DNA of 47,747 bases from Putridiphycobacter sp045107045 (GTDB lineage: Bacteria > Bacteroidota > Bacteroidia > Flavobacteriales_D > Crocinitomicaceae): positions 1 through 47,747 of the forward strand of contig JBGCFR010000034.1 in the NCBI GenBank assembly GCA_045107045.1. Direction: 5' to 3'. Below are positions 34,737-42,038 of the stretch, one piece after another. The notes below the pieces were generated by a model. That model made no database searches. It saw nothing but the letters and a program-made list of their open reading frames with translations, and was not told the DNA's origin. The first letter of the stretch is position 1, and every line of letters starts with the position of its first letter. The translations under genes and the position numbers were made by a program.

Positions 34737-35697
34737 CCTTTTATCTTACCAACAATCAATTGAACAAGGTCTTAATCAAATTCAATTTTCTCAAAATCCT
34801 GCAAACTTATACGACCCACTGCGTTACTTCCTAAAAATTGGGGGTAAACGAATGAGACCTATACTTGCATTGATGGCATGTGAACTATTCGGAAACAAAC
34901 ATGACAAAGCTTTAGATGCTGCAATTGCCGTTGAACTTTTTCATAATTTTTCATTAATCCATGATGACATTATGGATAAAGCACCATTAAGAAGAGGTAA
35001 AGAGACCGTACATGTAAAATGGGATGAAAATATAGCTATTTTATCTGGAGATGTTTTGCTTGTAAAATCCTATCAATTTATTAGTAATTACAGCAGTGAA
35101 ATAGCATTAGATTTACTCAAACTATTCAATAAAACTGCAACTGAGGTTTGTGAGGGCCAACAATGGGACATGGACTTTGAAACAACAGAAAATGTTGAAA
35201 TTGAAGACTATTTAAAAATGATAAAATATAAAACAGCTGTACTTTTAGGCTGTAGCTTAGAAATGGGTGCTATCATTTCAGGTGCTAGCAAAAATGATCG
35301 GGTAGCCCTATATAATTTTGGTGTTAACTTAGGGCTTGCTTTTCAATTACAAGATGATTTACTAGATGTTTTTGCCGATCAAGACAAATTTGGTAAACAA
35401 GTAGGTGGTGATATTTTAGCCAATAAAAAAACTTACCTATTTTTAAAGACGATTAATGACACCAATGAAAGCCAAAAACAAAGATTAAAAGAATTGATAT
35501 CCGAAGTACATCCTACCACAAAAATTGAAGGATTTATATCTTTATATAATGAGCTGAACATAAAGAAAAAAACGGAAGACAAAATCCAATATTATTTCAA
35601 CAAAGCAATGCAAAGCTTGAATGAAATTTCTGTGTCTGAAAACGCAAAAAAACCGTTATTCAGTCTTGCTAGCTTTCTTTTCAATAGAAAATCTTAA
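34729..35697 (+). CDS. Trans-isoprenyl diphosphate synthase (polyprenyl synthetase)
   Basis: The 322-aa all-helical enzyme condenses isopentenyl diphosphate onto allylic diphosphates. The first aspartate-rich motif is LIHDDIMDKAPLRRG (Asp79, Asp80, Asp83) with the following Arg pair, and the second is LQDDLLDVFAD around residues 207-217. GGKRMRP near 38-44 binds diphosphate. Product length (C15, C20 or longer, such as the quinone side chain) cannot be decided; the residues upstream of the first DDxxD would decide it. Its ATG lies inside the end of the RND exporter gene, so translation is likely coupled. Confidence 0.92.
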   Translation: MIDLLSYQQSIEQGLNQIQFSQNPANLYDPLRYFLKIGGKRMRPILALMACELFGNKHDKALDAAIAVELFHNFSLIHDDIMDKAPLRRGKETVHVKWDENIAILSGDVLLVKSYQFISNYSSEIALDLLKLFNKTATEVCEGQQWDMDFETTENVEIEDYLKMIKYKTAVLLGCSLEMGAIISGASKNDRVALYNFGVNLGLAFQLQDDLLDVFADQDKFGKQVGGDILANKKTYLFLKTINDTNESQKQRLKELISEVHPTTKIEGFISLYNELNIKKKTEDKIQYYFNKAMQSLNEISVSENAKKPLFSLASFLFNRKS

Positions 35698-35725
35698 AAC
35701 ATGATAGTCAATCTATTAATTGACC

Positions 35726-35754
35726 TTGTCTTATTTTAAAAAATACTAATTTTG
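35726..35754 (+). promoter_or_regulatory. Orphan consensus promoter (TTG-N18-TAATTTTG)
   Basis: TTG (35726-35728) and TAATTTTG (35747-35754) are 18 nt apart, a textbook Bacteroidota promoter on the plus strand. No intact plus-strand gene follows until 36986; the next two genes are on the minus strand. It points directly into the lipoprotein-like remnant at 35777-35925. Confidence 0.65.
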
Positions 35755-35776
35755 CATTAGACTATTTACCTATAAA

Positions 35777-35925
35777 ATTAGCATTAAACTTAGAGTATTT
35801 TGCGTTGTTATCATTTCACTTATATCCTTCAATTGTGGGCTGACTTCAGCAAAGGGGTTTACTTTCTATCAATTTTTGACAGCAATAAGAATGTACAAAA
35901 CAAGCTGAAGCTGATATTAAACTAG
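35777..35925 (+). pseudogene. Possible decayed small lipoprotein gene
   Basis: An open stretch 35777-35908 translates as ISIKLRVFCVVIISLISFNC followed by GLTSAKGF and ends after 43 codons. The pattern (basic start, hydrophobic core, FNC) is that of a lipoprotein signal peptide, but no ATG, GTG or TTG is in place and the first codon is ATT. After GLTSAK, the next frame reads GVYFLSIFDSNKNVQNKLKL up to a TAG ending at 35925, as if one base had been gained or lost. It is preceded by a consensus promoter. This could be a recently broken gene, a gene with a rare ATT start, or chance. Confidence 0.35.
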
Positions 35926-35926
35926 A

Positions 35927-36391
35927 CTATTTGAAAATTATTTTTCCATTTAACCATTCAGGATCCAAAATAACGTTATTGTACTTTTTATAAAAGTTGA
36001 TTGCTGGTTCATTCCAATCTAAAACTTGCCATTCAAACCTTCCGACTTGTCTTGTTTTTGCAATCTCATAAACAGTATCAAATAACAATACGCCTATCCC
36101 TTGACCACGTTTACTTTCAGTCACTAAAAAATCTTCCAGATACAAGCAGGCGCCCTTCCATGTTGAATAGCTTGTATAAAACAGCGCAAATCCGACTACC
36201 TCCTTATCTAACTCAGCAACTAAGCAATCGAATAATGGTATTGGGCCAAAGCCATCTTCTATTAATTGATCAACCGTATTTATTACTTGATTGGCTGCTT
36301 TTTCATAAACTGCTAACTCAGTAATTAAACTGTGAACAGCAACCATATCTGCTGATTCTGCTTCCCTTATAATAATATCATCATGAGTCAT
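35927..36391 (-). CDS. GNAT family N-acetyltransferase
   Basis: The 154-aa protein has the GNAT fold from end to end, with the acetyl-CoA motif in LVTESKRGQGIGVLLFD (about 91-107) and the C-terminal NEPAINFYKKYNN. It resembles spermidine/spermine and diamine acetyltransferases more than ribosomal-protein acetyltransferases, but the substrate cannot be assigned. It lies 16 bp after the J-domain gene and probably shares its transcript. Confidence 0.88.
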   Translation of the reverse strand: MTHDDIIIREAESADMVAVHSLITELAVYEKAANQVINTVDQLIEDGFGPIPLFDCLVAELDKEVVGFALFYTSYSTWKGACLYLEDFLVTESKRGQGIGVLLFDTVYEIAKTRQVGRFEWQVLDWNEPAINFYKKYNNVILDPEWLNGKIIFK

Positions 36392-36407
36392 AGGACTAAA
36401 GTATATA

Positions 36408-36785
36408 TTATTTTGATTGTAGTTTCTTATTTTTGGACCTTCTAACTAATGCCGCACCAATCGCTAGACCTGCAACACCAGCAAACATTAAACTTGCCCA
36501 GTCCGTTTTGGGTTCTGATTCATTTCGGAAAACGGTTTCTGTATGAGACTTAGGTCGCTCCTTGATACCATTTGCGTAATCATGCACTAATCGTCGGTTT
36601 GGGTCTAACAAAATATCCTTTGACTCTAACAGAATTTTAAATAAAATATTAGCAGTTTTCAAATTATGGTGTTTATCGGGGTGATGTTCTTGTGCCATTA
36701 ATTTGAATGCCGTTTTGATTTCGGATTCAGTAGCATTTGACTCAATATTTAGTAAATCGTAAGCATTAAAAGGGTTTCCTGACAT
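36408..36785 (-). CDS. J-domain protein with C-terminal membrane anchor
   Basis: The 125-aa protein starts with a J domain (about 5-70) containing the HPD tripeptide in AQEHHPDKHH, which stimulates Hsp70 ATPase. A charged linker (KERPKSHTETVFRNE) follows, then one hydrophobic segment near the C-terminus (LMFAGVAGLAIGAALV) followed by basic residues. It lacks the Gly/Phe and zinc-finger regions of DnaJ, so it is a type III J protein that would recruit DnaK to the membrane. It is the first gene of a pair with the GNAT gene. Confidence 0.85.
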   Translation of the reverse strand: MSGNPFNAYDLLNIESNATESEIKTAFKLMAQEHHPDKHHNLKTANILFKILLESKDILLDPNRRLVHDYANGIKERPKSHTETVFRNESEPKTDWASLMFAGVAGLAIGAALVRRSKNKKLQSK

Positions 36786-36985
36786 ATTCTATCTAATCGT
36801 TTTAATTTAACATATTGCTAGAATTATGCCAAGATGTGCATGATAATAGAATAACTACAGTTTTTTTCACCCTCAATTCTGCGAAGCACCCAGTAAATTA
36901 GACTTAAAATTTATCCGAATAATATAACAATTAATCTATTTAATTGAGTATATTGAATTCCAAAGCATTAACGAAACTAACAAGT

Positions 36986-37675
36986 ATGAAAAAAATAATT
37001 TTTGTTTTAATCGGTCTTAGTATCTTTGGTTTAAGCTCAAGTGCACAAAGCCAAGATGTTTTTCGAAGATTTGAAATCACTACTGGGTTTGGTTTTCAGC
37101 AATATAACGGTGATTTAGGAAACGGTTTTTTTAATACCAATAATGTAGTTTACGGTGTTGCTAGTTTAGGGTTAAACTATAAGCTGACTAATTCGTTTAG
37201 TTTAAAGCTTCTTGGCACTGTTGGAGACCTTGGGTATTGTCATGAAGATGAAATTATGGCCAACAGAGTTCCTCAACCTATTGGACATGGTGATCATCAT
37301 TCTGATGCACATAATACCCATTTTTTGCCAGAAGAAGAAATTTTATCAAGTCGCCTATTTACTGGAACAATAGCTATACAATACAATTTTGCAAATGGTA
37401 TTATAATGCCGATTGATAGTAGGTTTAGACCATCATTTTACTTAGGAATTGGGGTTAACAAACTCACAGACATTATGAAAATGAGGTGTGTCAATATTGG
37501 AAATTATTCATCTTTTAATACTGGATTGGGACTTCAATACTCTGTCTCAAAGCAATTTTCTGTTGGCTATAACTTGGGCTTCGGTTTACTCACCAGCGAT
37601 AAAATTGACTTTATTTCTAAAGGAAAAAATGACATGTATATGCAAAATTCAGCTACAGTTGTTTTTGCATTTTAA
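36986..37675 (+). CDS. Outer-membrane barrel-like protein with a His-rich loop
   Basis: From ATG 36986 (MKKIIFVLIG) the 229-aa protein has a signal peptide ending SSSAQS and about eight to ten amphipathic strands ending SATVVFAF, the pattern of a small outer-membrane beta-barrel. A loop at about residues 85-112 carries Cys85 and six His (HEDE, GHGDHHSDAHNTH), which could bind metal ions. An in-frame TTG 14 codons upstream is less likely. The 200-bp divergent region before it shows no consensus promoter. It is followed 35 bp later by a GDSL lipoprotein gene. No named family is recognised. Confidence 0.7.
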   Translation: MKKIIFVLIGLSIFGLSSSAQSQDVFRRFEITTGFGFQQYNGDLGNGFFNTNNVVYGVASLGLNYKLTNSFSLKLLGTVGDLGYCHEDEIMANRVPQPIGHGDHHSDAHNTHFLPEEEILSSRLFTGTIAIQYNFANGIIMPIDSRFRPSFYLGIGVNKLTDIMKMRCVNIGNYSSFNTGLGLQYSVSKQFSVGYNLGFGLLTSDKIDFISKGKNDMYMQNSATVVFAF

Positions 37676-37710
37676 GGAAGCCTAGTTTTTAACTTATACT
37701 TTTATCTGTC

Positions 37711-38412
37711 ATGAAATATCTATTATTTCCTATTACATTATTTCTCATTTGGTCATGTACAATTAAATCTCATTGCTCTTCAATTACAAAAAGTAATAAA
37801 CAACAACTAACCTACTTAGCACTAGGTGATTCTTATACTATTGGAGAATCTGTAAATGAAAACGAACGTTGGCCACTACAATTAGCAGCTGCTCTAAACA
37901 ATGAAGGTGTTAATTTAGACACCAAGATTATTGCCAAAACCGGATGGCGGACTGATAATTTACTTCAGACAGCTAAAAAAAAACTAAGAGATGAAAAGTT
38001 TGATCTTGTATCACTATTAATTGGGGTTAATAACGAGTATCAAGGTGAAAGTGCCAATGGTTTTGAAGCTAAGTTTAGAGCATGTTTAGACTATGCGGTT
38101 ACCCGTTCCAAAAAAGGCAAAGCCGGTGTTTTTATTGTCACTATTCCCGATTATGGGTATACCCCTTTTGGAAAACGCAATCGAAAGAAAATATCAAAAC
38201 GGTTGGAAGCATATAATAGTATTTGTAAATCTGTTGCCAAAACTGAAGGCGTCCTTTGTGTTGATATTACCCCGATTTCGCAAAACGGTTTAATAGACAC
38301 TGATCTGGTAGCTGACGACGGTTTGCATCCTTCAAGCAAACAATACAAACTTTGGGTAGAGGAAATTTTGAAAAACAAAGTGATGTTGACTAGTTCTTTT
38401 TCAAATTATTAA
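37711..38412 (+). CDS. SGNH/GDSL-type hydrolase lipoprotein
   Basis: The 233-aa protein has a lipobox-like start ending FLIWSC (Cys16), then an SGNH hydrolase domain. Block I is LALGDSYTIG with Ser41 as nucleophile, the GVNN block (105-108) supplies the oxyanion Asn, and ADDGLHPSS near residue 207 holds the Asp-x-x-His pair. It is predicted to be an esterase or lipase acting on acyl or acetyl esters in the periplasm or at the outer membrane. It follows the barrel gene in the same direction, 35 bp apart. Confidence 0.88.
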   Translation: MKYLLFPITLFLIWSCTIKSHCSSITKSNKQQLTYLALGDSYTIGESVNENERWPLQLAAALNNEGVNLDTKIIAKTGWRTDNLLQTAKKKLRDEKFDLVSLLIGVNNEYQGESANGFEAKFRACLDYAVTRSKKGKAGVFIVTIPDYGYTPFGKRNRKKISKRLEAYNSICKSVAKTEGVLCVDITPISQNGLIDTDLVADDGLHPSSKQYKLWVEEILKNKVMLTSSFSNY

Positions 38413-38448
38413 TGAACATCTAAATTTAGGGTTAATTCAAAAAAAGAT

Positions 38449-38519
38449 CTATTTGCAAATTTCGCAAATAGTAATTCCATTCGCTGAATTCAATTAATTA
38501 TTACTGTATATTCACAGTA
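38449..38519. promoter_or_regulatory. Two inverted repeats upstream of the DUF6268 gene
   Basis: CTATTTGC-N7-GCAAATAG (38449-38471) and TACTGT-N6-ACAGTA (38502-38519) are both perfect dyads in the 147-bp gap between the GDSL gene and the DUF6268 gene. Neither is followed by a T run, so terminators are unlikely and operator sites or transcript hairpins are possible. No consensus promoter is seen. Confidence 0.4.
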
Positions 38520-38559
38520 GATTTGACTCAGTTATTTTAGCTTCATTAAATCTTTTACT

Positions 38560-39456
38560 ATGAAAAAAGTAGTTATAATCTTTATCCTTTTACTTTCAAC
38601 TGCAATCGCTTTTAGTCAAAACTATATTGACTTAGTTAAATTTGACTATGCATTGTCTTCGCCAAGCAGCTATGACACTAGTGATGCTGAAGTAAACTTG
38701 CAGGAAATGAATGGTGATTTCACCCTCCCAATTGTTATTAATAAGAAGGCAACTGTGCTTACCGGTATTACTTATGAGTTCACTCAAGGTTCTTTTAATC
38801 CATTTAGAGATAAAGAATCGGTGACGGGGCTTACATTAAAATTAGGAACAAATATTAAGCACAACGCTAAATGGTCGGGCACTTATTTACTATTACCAAA
38901 AATTTCATCTGACCTAAAAAAATTAGGGAAAGATGATTTTCAGATTGGTGGTGTGGCTTTAATGAAATATGCCAAATCCGATCACTTCAACTATAAATTT
39001 GGACTTTATGCCAACACGGAATTATTTAGCACCTTTTTGGTGCCAATTTTAGGGTTCTACTACTTAAGTCCATCCGAAAAGTTTGAAGCTAAAGTTCTTT
39101 TACCTTTAGCTGTTGACTTAAATTATTCGCTAAATGAAAAAACAAGAGTAGGTTTCAACTTTAAAGGACAGGTGAGAACATATAATTTAAACGCACCACT
39201 TTTTAATGAAAATGATAGATATTTAGCAAGATCAACTAATGATTTGTATACCTATCTTCAGTACGGAATGGAAAACGGAATTAATTTACAATTCGGGGTT
39301 GGCCGTTCTGTTGCACGATCGTACAGAATTTACAATGAATCTGTAGATTTTGCTATGCCTCTTGTTTATTTTGGGAATGAACGCTCGCAATTAAATACTG
39401 ATTTTTCAGATAGCTGGTTATTTAAAGTAAGTGCTTTTTATAGACTGAATCTTTAA
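38560..39456 (+). CDS. DUF6268-like outer-membrane beta-barrel protein
   Basis: The 298-aa protein has a signal peptide ending AIAFSQ and then about fourteen amphipathic strands, ending with the aromatic strand LFKVSAFYRLNL. The overall plan and length resemble the DUF6268 family of Bacteroidota outer-membrane proteins, whose function is unknown. It ends four bases before the stop of the small convergent gene 39461-39679. Inverted repeats lie in its upstream region. Confidence 0.65.
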   Translation: MKKVVIIFILLLSTAIAFSQNYIDLVKFDYALSSPSSYDTSDAEVNLQEMNGDFTLPIVINKKATVLTGITYEFTQGSFNPFRDKESVTGLTLKLGTNIKHNAKWSGTYLLLPKISSDLKKLGKDDFQIGGVALMKYAKSDHFNYKFGLYANTELFSTFLVPILGFYYLSPSEKFEAKVLLPLAVDLNYSLNEKTRVGFNFKGQVRTYNLNAPLFNENDRYLARSTNDLYTYLQYGMENGINLQFGVGRSVARSYRIYNESVDFAMPLVYFGNERSQLNTDFSDSWLFKVSAFYRLNL

Positions 39457-39460
39457 TAAC

Positions 39461-39679
39461 TTAATAATCAGAAGCATCTCCACAAGGATTTGCCCGTCTG
39501 TCAATTCCGCATTTCCCAAAAACATTGGGCGGAAATATTTGTTTTTTCTTTCGAATTTTAGTCATGGTATTACTGATACTTGTCAAATCATATTTATCAT
39601 TTAAGACAGCTGACATTTGAAGAATATTTAAATTTTCAAACTCCATTTTTTCAATAATTTTCTCTAACTCATCCACCAT
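39461..39679 (-). CDS. Small unknown protein with C-terminal Cys motif
   Basis: From ATG 39679 the protein has 72 aa: an acidic N-terminal helix (VDELEKIIEKMEFENLN), a basic middle (TKIRKKKQIFPPN) and a C-terminus with FGKCGIDRRANPCGDASDY, where two Cys lie ten residues apart. The same frame stays open 14 codons further upstream (YQERNYKFQRQIRY) without a start codon, so the gene may be longer or truncated. It is convergent with DUF6268 and lies 60 bp from the YceI-like gene. No family is recognised. Confidence 0.5.
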   Translation of the reverse strand: MVDELEKIIEKMEFENLNILQMSAVLNDKYDLTSISNTMTKIRKKKQIFPPNVFGKCGIDRRANPCGDASDY

Positions 39680-39739
39680 GTAACGTATCTGTCGTTGGAA
39701 TTTGTAATTCCTTTCTTGGTATTAGACTTTGTATATATT

Positions 39740-40357
39740 TCAACACATCTCAATCTTCATGTTTAAATGCATCCACCTGGTCGACACTTCAACGGATTCA
39801 CCATTCACAATTTTATCGTAATCAATATCCCAATCAAATAGATTAAACTGTCCTTCTAAAATTAAATAACTAGGCATAATTTCTTCGGAGCCTCTAATGC
39901 CTGTGGCAAATAATTTGATGTCCCTTTCAACTCCTTTAATGGATAATTTTCCATTTATTTGATACCAATCTAATCCCATGGTAAATACTTGCGTTGTTCT
40001 AAAACTAATCATTTCATCATCTTCACTAACAAACAAACCAGGCGTTTGAATCTTTTCCGTTAAACCTTCTCCTCTACAAACTGCAAATGAATAAGGATTT
40101 ATTTCGAATGAAATGTTCATATCCTCCATAGGGTTTCCTAAAGCTGCAAAGCTATTGGTTTCCAATTTCAAGTTTTCGACGTTACCTGAAAATGGTGTGC
40201 TGCAATGGCCATGAGTTACAAATAGATTCACCATCTGTTTTTGGTAGTTTGCAACTGGAATCACTTCATCAGTTTTTTGAATGATAGCAAAGCTTACAAT
40301 AAACCCACTAGCAACAACCAATGTGATTAGGGAGACAATAATTTTTACTTTTTTCAT
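39740..40357 (-). CDS. YceI-like lipid-binding domain protein
   Basis: The 205-aa protein has an N-terminal hydrophobic signal or anchor (about 6-26). A lipocalin-like beta domain follows with features of the YceI family: HGHCSTPFSGNVENLKLE (about 49-66), paired strands INGKLSIKGVERDIKLFA (about 135-152) and ILEGQFNLFDWDIDY. YceI proteins bind long isoprenoid chains such as polyprenyl quinones. Three Cys (about 52, 94 and the C-terminal residue) are present. It has an inverted repeat in its upstream region and is transcribed away from the bestrophin gene's 3' end. Confidence 0.75.
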   Translation of the reverse strand: MKKVKIIVSLITLVVASGFIVSFAIIQKTDEVIPVANYQKQMVNLFVTHGHCSTPFSGNVENLKLETNSFAALGNPMEDMNISFEINPYSFAVCRGEGLTEKIQTPGLFVSEDDEMISFRTTQVFTMGLDWYQINGKLSIKGVERDIKLFATGIRGSEEIMPSYLILEGQFNLFDWDIDYDKIVNGESVEVSTRWMHLNMKIEMC

Positions 40358-40408
40358 GGTCTAAGAATTTTATAGTTTTCATAAAGTTATATGAAGACTT
40401 GCTTTATA

Positions 40409-40431
40409 ACTGTTTTTTAATGTAAAACAGT
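40409..40431. promoter_or_regulatory. Inverted repeat upstream of the YceI-like gene
   Basis: ACTGTTTT-N7-AAAACAGT is a perfect 8-bp dyad in the 141-bp gap between the bestrophin stop and the YceI-like start, about 52 nt before the latter's ATG. It could be a weak terminator for the bestrophin gene or an operator. Confidence 0.4.
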
Positions 40432-40498
40432 GTAAACACAATGCAAATTAGCACACAATATTATAAATTCTATTCCGAGATTTCTTAAAAAAGATAAT

Positions 40499-41548
40499 CT
40501 ACATCTCAATACTATTTATATTCTCAAAGGGTTCAGGAATATGCTCTGAATCTTCCTCTATTATCTGCAAAATATCCCTTGTAATTCCACGTGAAATATT
40601 AGAGATAGGAACATCATTCAGCGATCCTTCAAACGGGTTTTCGCCAGCCAAACCAATTCGTAACATAGTATTAAATACCCAAATTACTATTACTGTTAAA
40701 GGAATGCCTAGCCAAACAAAATATTTACCAATGAACGGGTTCGTTTCAGTAATTTCTAATCCCATACTTGCAAAGGCAGGCACGATTGCCATTGGCAACA
40801 ACCACATAAAAATATGGACAAAATGAAAGCCTATACTACCATATTGTTTCGGATATGGAAAATTCTTAATCCGTTCTGCTTTTCCTTGAAGCGCTGTTAA
40901 TTCTTTAAGCATTTCCTGAAAATTTAACAAAGAGAAATCCCAGAGTTTTTTTTCATCTGTTAATGCCCTTAAATGTTTTGATTGAAGGCTAATAATAGCA
41001 TTTGGTTTATTGGCTTTAGTCATCACATATTCATATTCCTCTTTTGAAAGATAGGGTTCTATTTCTGCCTCAAGTGAGGTTGCGAATTCTGGCACATTAT
41101 ATTGAAAAGATCCTTTCTTGTGATTCGTTTCATAAGATGCCTCCCAAGGTTTTTTTGCACGCATGGCATATCGTAAAGCCGTCAGCCAAGCAATATGTCT
41201 ATTGGTAATTATCTTAACAACTTCCTTTTCATCTTTTGATGCCTCTGAACGGTGCATATAAAAACTGTCTTTTACTGTAATAATTAGCGACCGAGAGGTG
41301 TTAACAATCCCTCCCCAAATTTTTCTTGCTTCCCATATTCTATCGTATGCAGCGTTATTCTGAAAGCCTACCATAAAAGCCACCGCTGTACCAATTAATG
41401 CAACTGGAGCCAAAGGGATCTGCAACCATTTTATATCCACTAATTCAAAAAGTACTGTAAATAGTGTTGCATAAATAGTAAAGAAAATAATTTCGCGTTT
41501 TGTCCATATTAAAACACTTTTAAAGGGAAATCGTCTTTGTACGTACAT
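40499..41548 (-). CDS. Bestrophin family ion channel
   Basis: The 349-aa protein, from ATG 41548 (MYVQRRFPFKS), belongs to the bestrophin/UPF0187 family. The family hallmark FQNNAAYDRIWEARKIWGG lies about 65 residues in, flanked by helices of the pentameric pore, and the second helical pair is near residues 230-295. Bacterial homologues form cation or anion channels. Upstream in-frame TTG at 41602 would add 18 residues (MKSFGINPP...) and cannot be excluded. The 3' end lies before the YceI-like gene on the same strand. Confidence 0.87.
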   Translation of the reverse strand: MYVQRRFPFKSVLIWTKREIIFFTIYATLFTVLFELVDIKWLQIPLAPVALIGTAVAFMVGFQNNAAYDRIWEARKIWGGIVNTSRSLIITVKDSFYMHRSEASKDEKEVVKIITNRHIAWLTALRYAMRAKKPWEASYETNHKKGSFQYNVPEFATSLEAEIEPYLSKEEYEYVMTKANKPNAIISLQSKHLRALTDEKKLWDFSLLNFQEMLKELTALQGKAERIKNFPYPKQYGSIGFHFVHIFMWLLPMAIVPAFASMGLEITETNPFIGKYFVWLGIPLTVIVIWVFNTMLRIGLAGENPFEGSLNDVPISNISRGITRDILQIIEEDSEHIPEPFENINSIEM

Positions 41549-41679
41549 TCTTTTTGTTTTAAAATTAAAAGAAATTGGCGGGTTGATGCCAAAACTTTTC
41601 AATTATTTAATCGTATTATTATATATTAAAAAAATAAAATGAGTAGCTTAGCTTGGCACTCATAAGTAATTAAAATTAT

Positions 41680-41970
41680 ATGTCAGGAGGAGATTGGAAG
41701 TCTATGTTTAAAGCCATTCAAGAAGGCGATTTAGAATTGGTTAAAATGTACCTTAATATGGGAATAGATCCCAACTATCAGCATCCTGAATTTATGGCTT
41801 CTCCCCTTGTTGAAAGTATTCGGTTTAACCAACTGGAAATAGCCAAATTAATACTTGAAAGTGGTGGAAATCCTTTAATTAAAGAAGTTATGGGAGGGGA
41901 TACGCCTATATTGGTTGCTGAAAGATTAAAAAATACAAAAGCGATTAACTTATTGAATTTGTATAGCTGA
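41680..41970 (+). CDS. Small ankyrin repeat protein
   Basis: The 96-aa protein consists of about three ankyrin units: MFKAIQEGDLELVKMYLNMG (about 9-28), the unit with SPLVESIRFNQLEIAKLILE (about 41-60) and a final GGDTPILVAERLKNTKAINL (about 74-93). It has no signal peptide, so it should act in the cytoplasm as a protein-binding module. The 76-bp gap before it separates it from the divergent bestrophin gene. The partner is unknown. Confidence 0.82.
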   Translation: MSGGDWKSMFKAIQEGDLELVKMYLNMGIDPNYQHPEFMASPLVESIRFNQLEIAKLILESGGNPLIKEVMGGDTPILVAERLKNTKAINLLNLYS

Positions 41971-42038
41971 TTTGAATAATATAGTCAAGCAAAAACTTTA
42001 TATTGTGTTACCGAATTTAATATTTATGTTCCAAAGCA

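Noticed and set aside
34439..34759. 106-codon minus-strand frame over the RND exporter and prenyl synthetase junction
   Set aside because: It is antisense to two well-supported overlapping genes.
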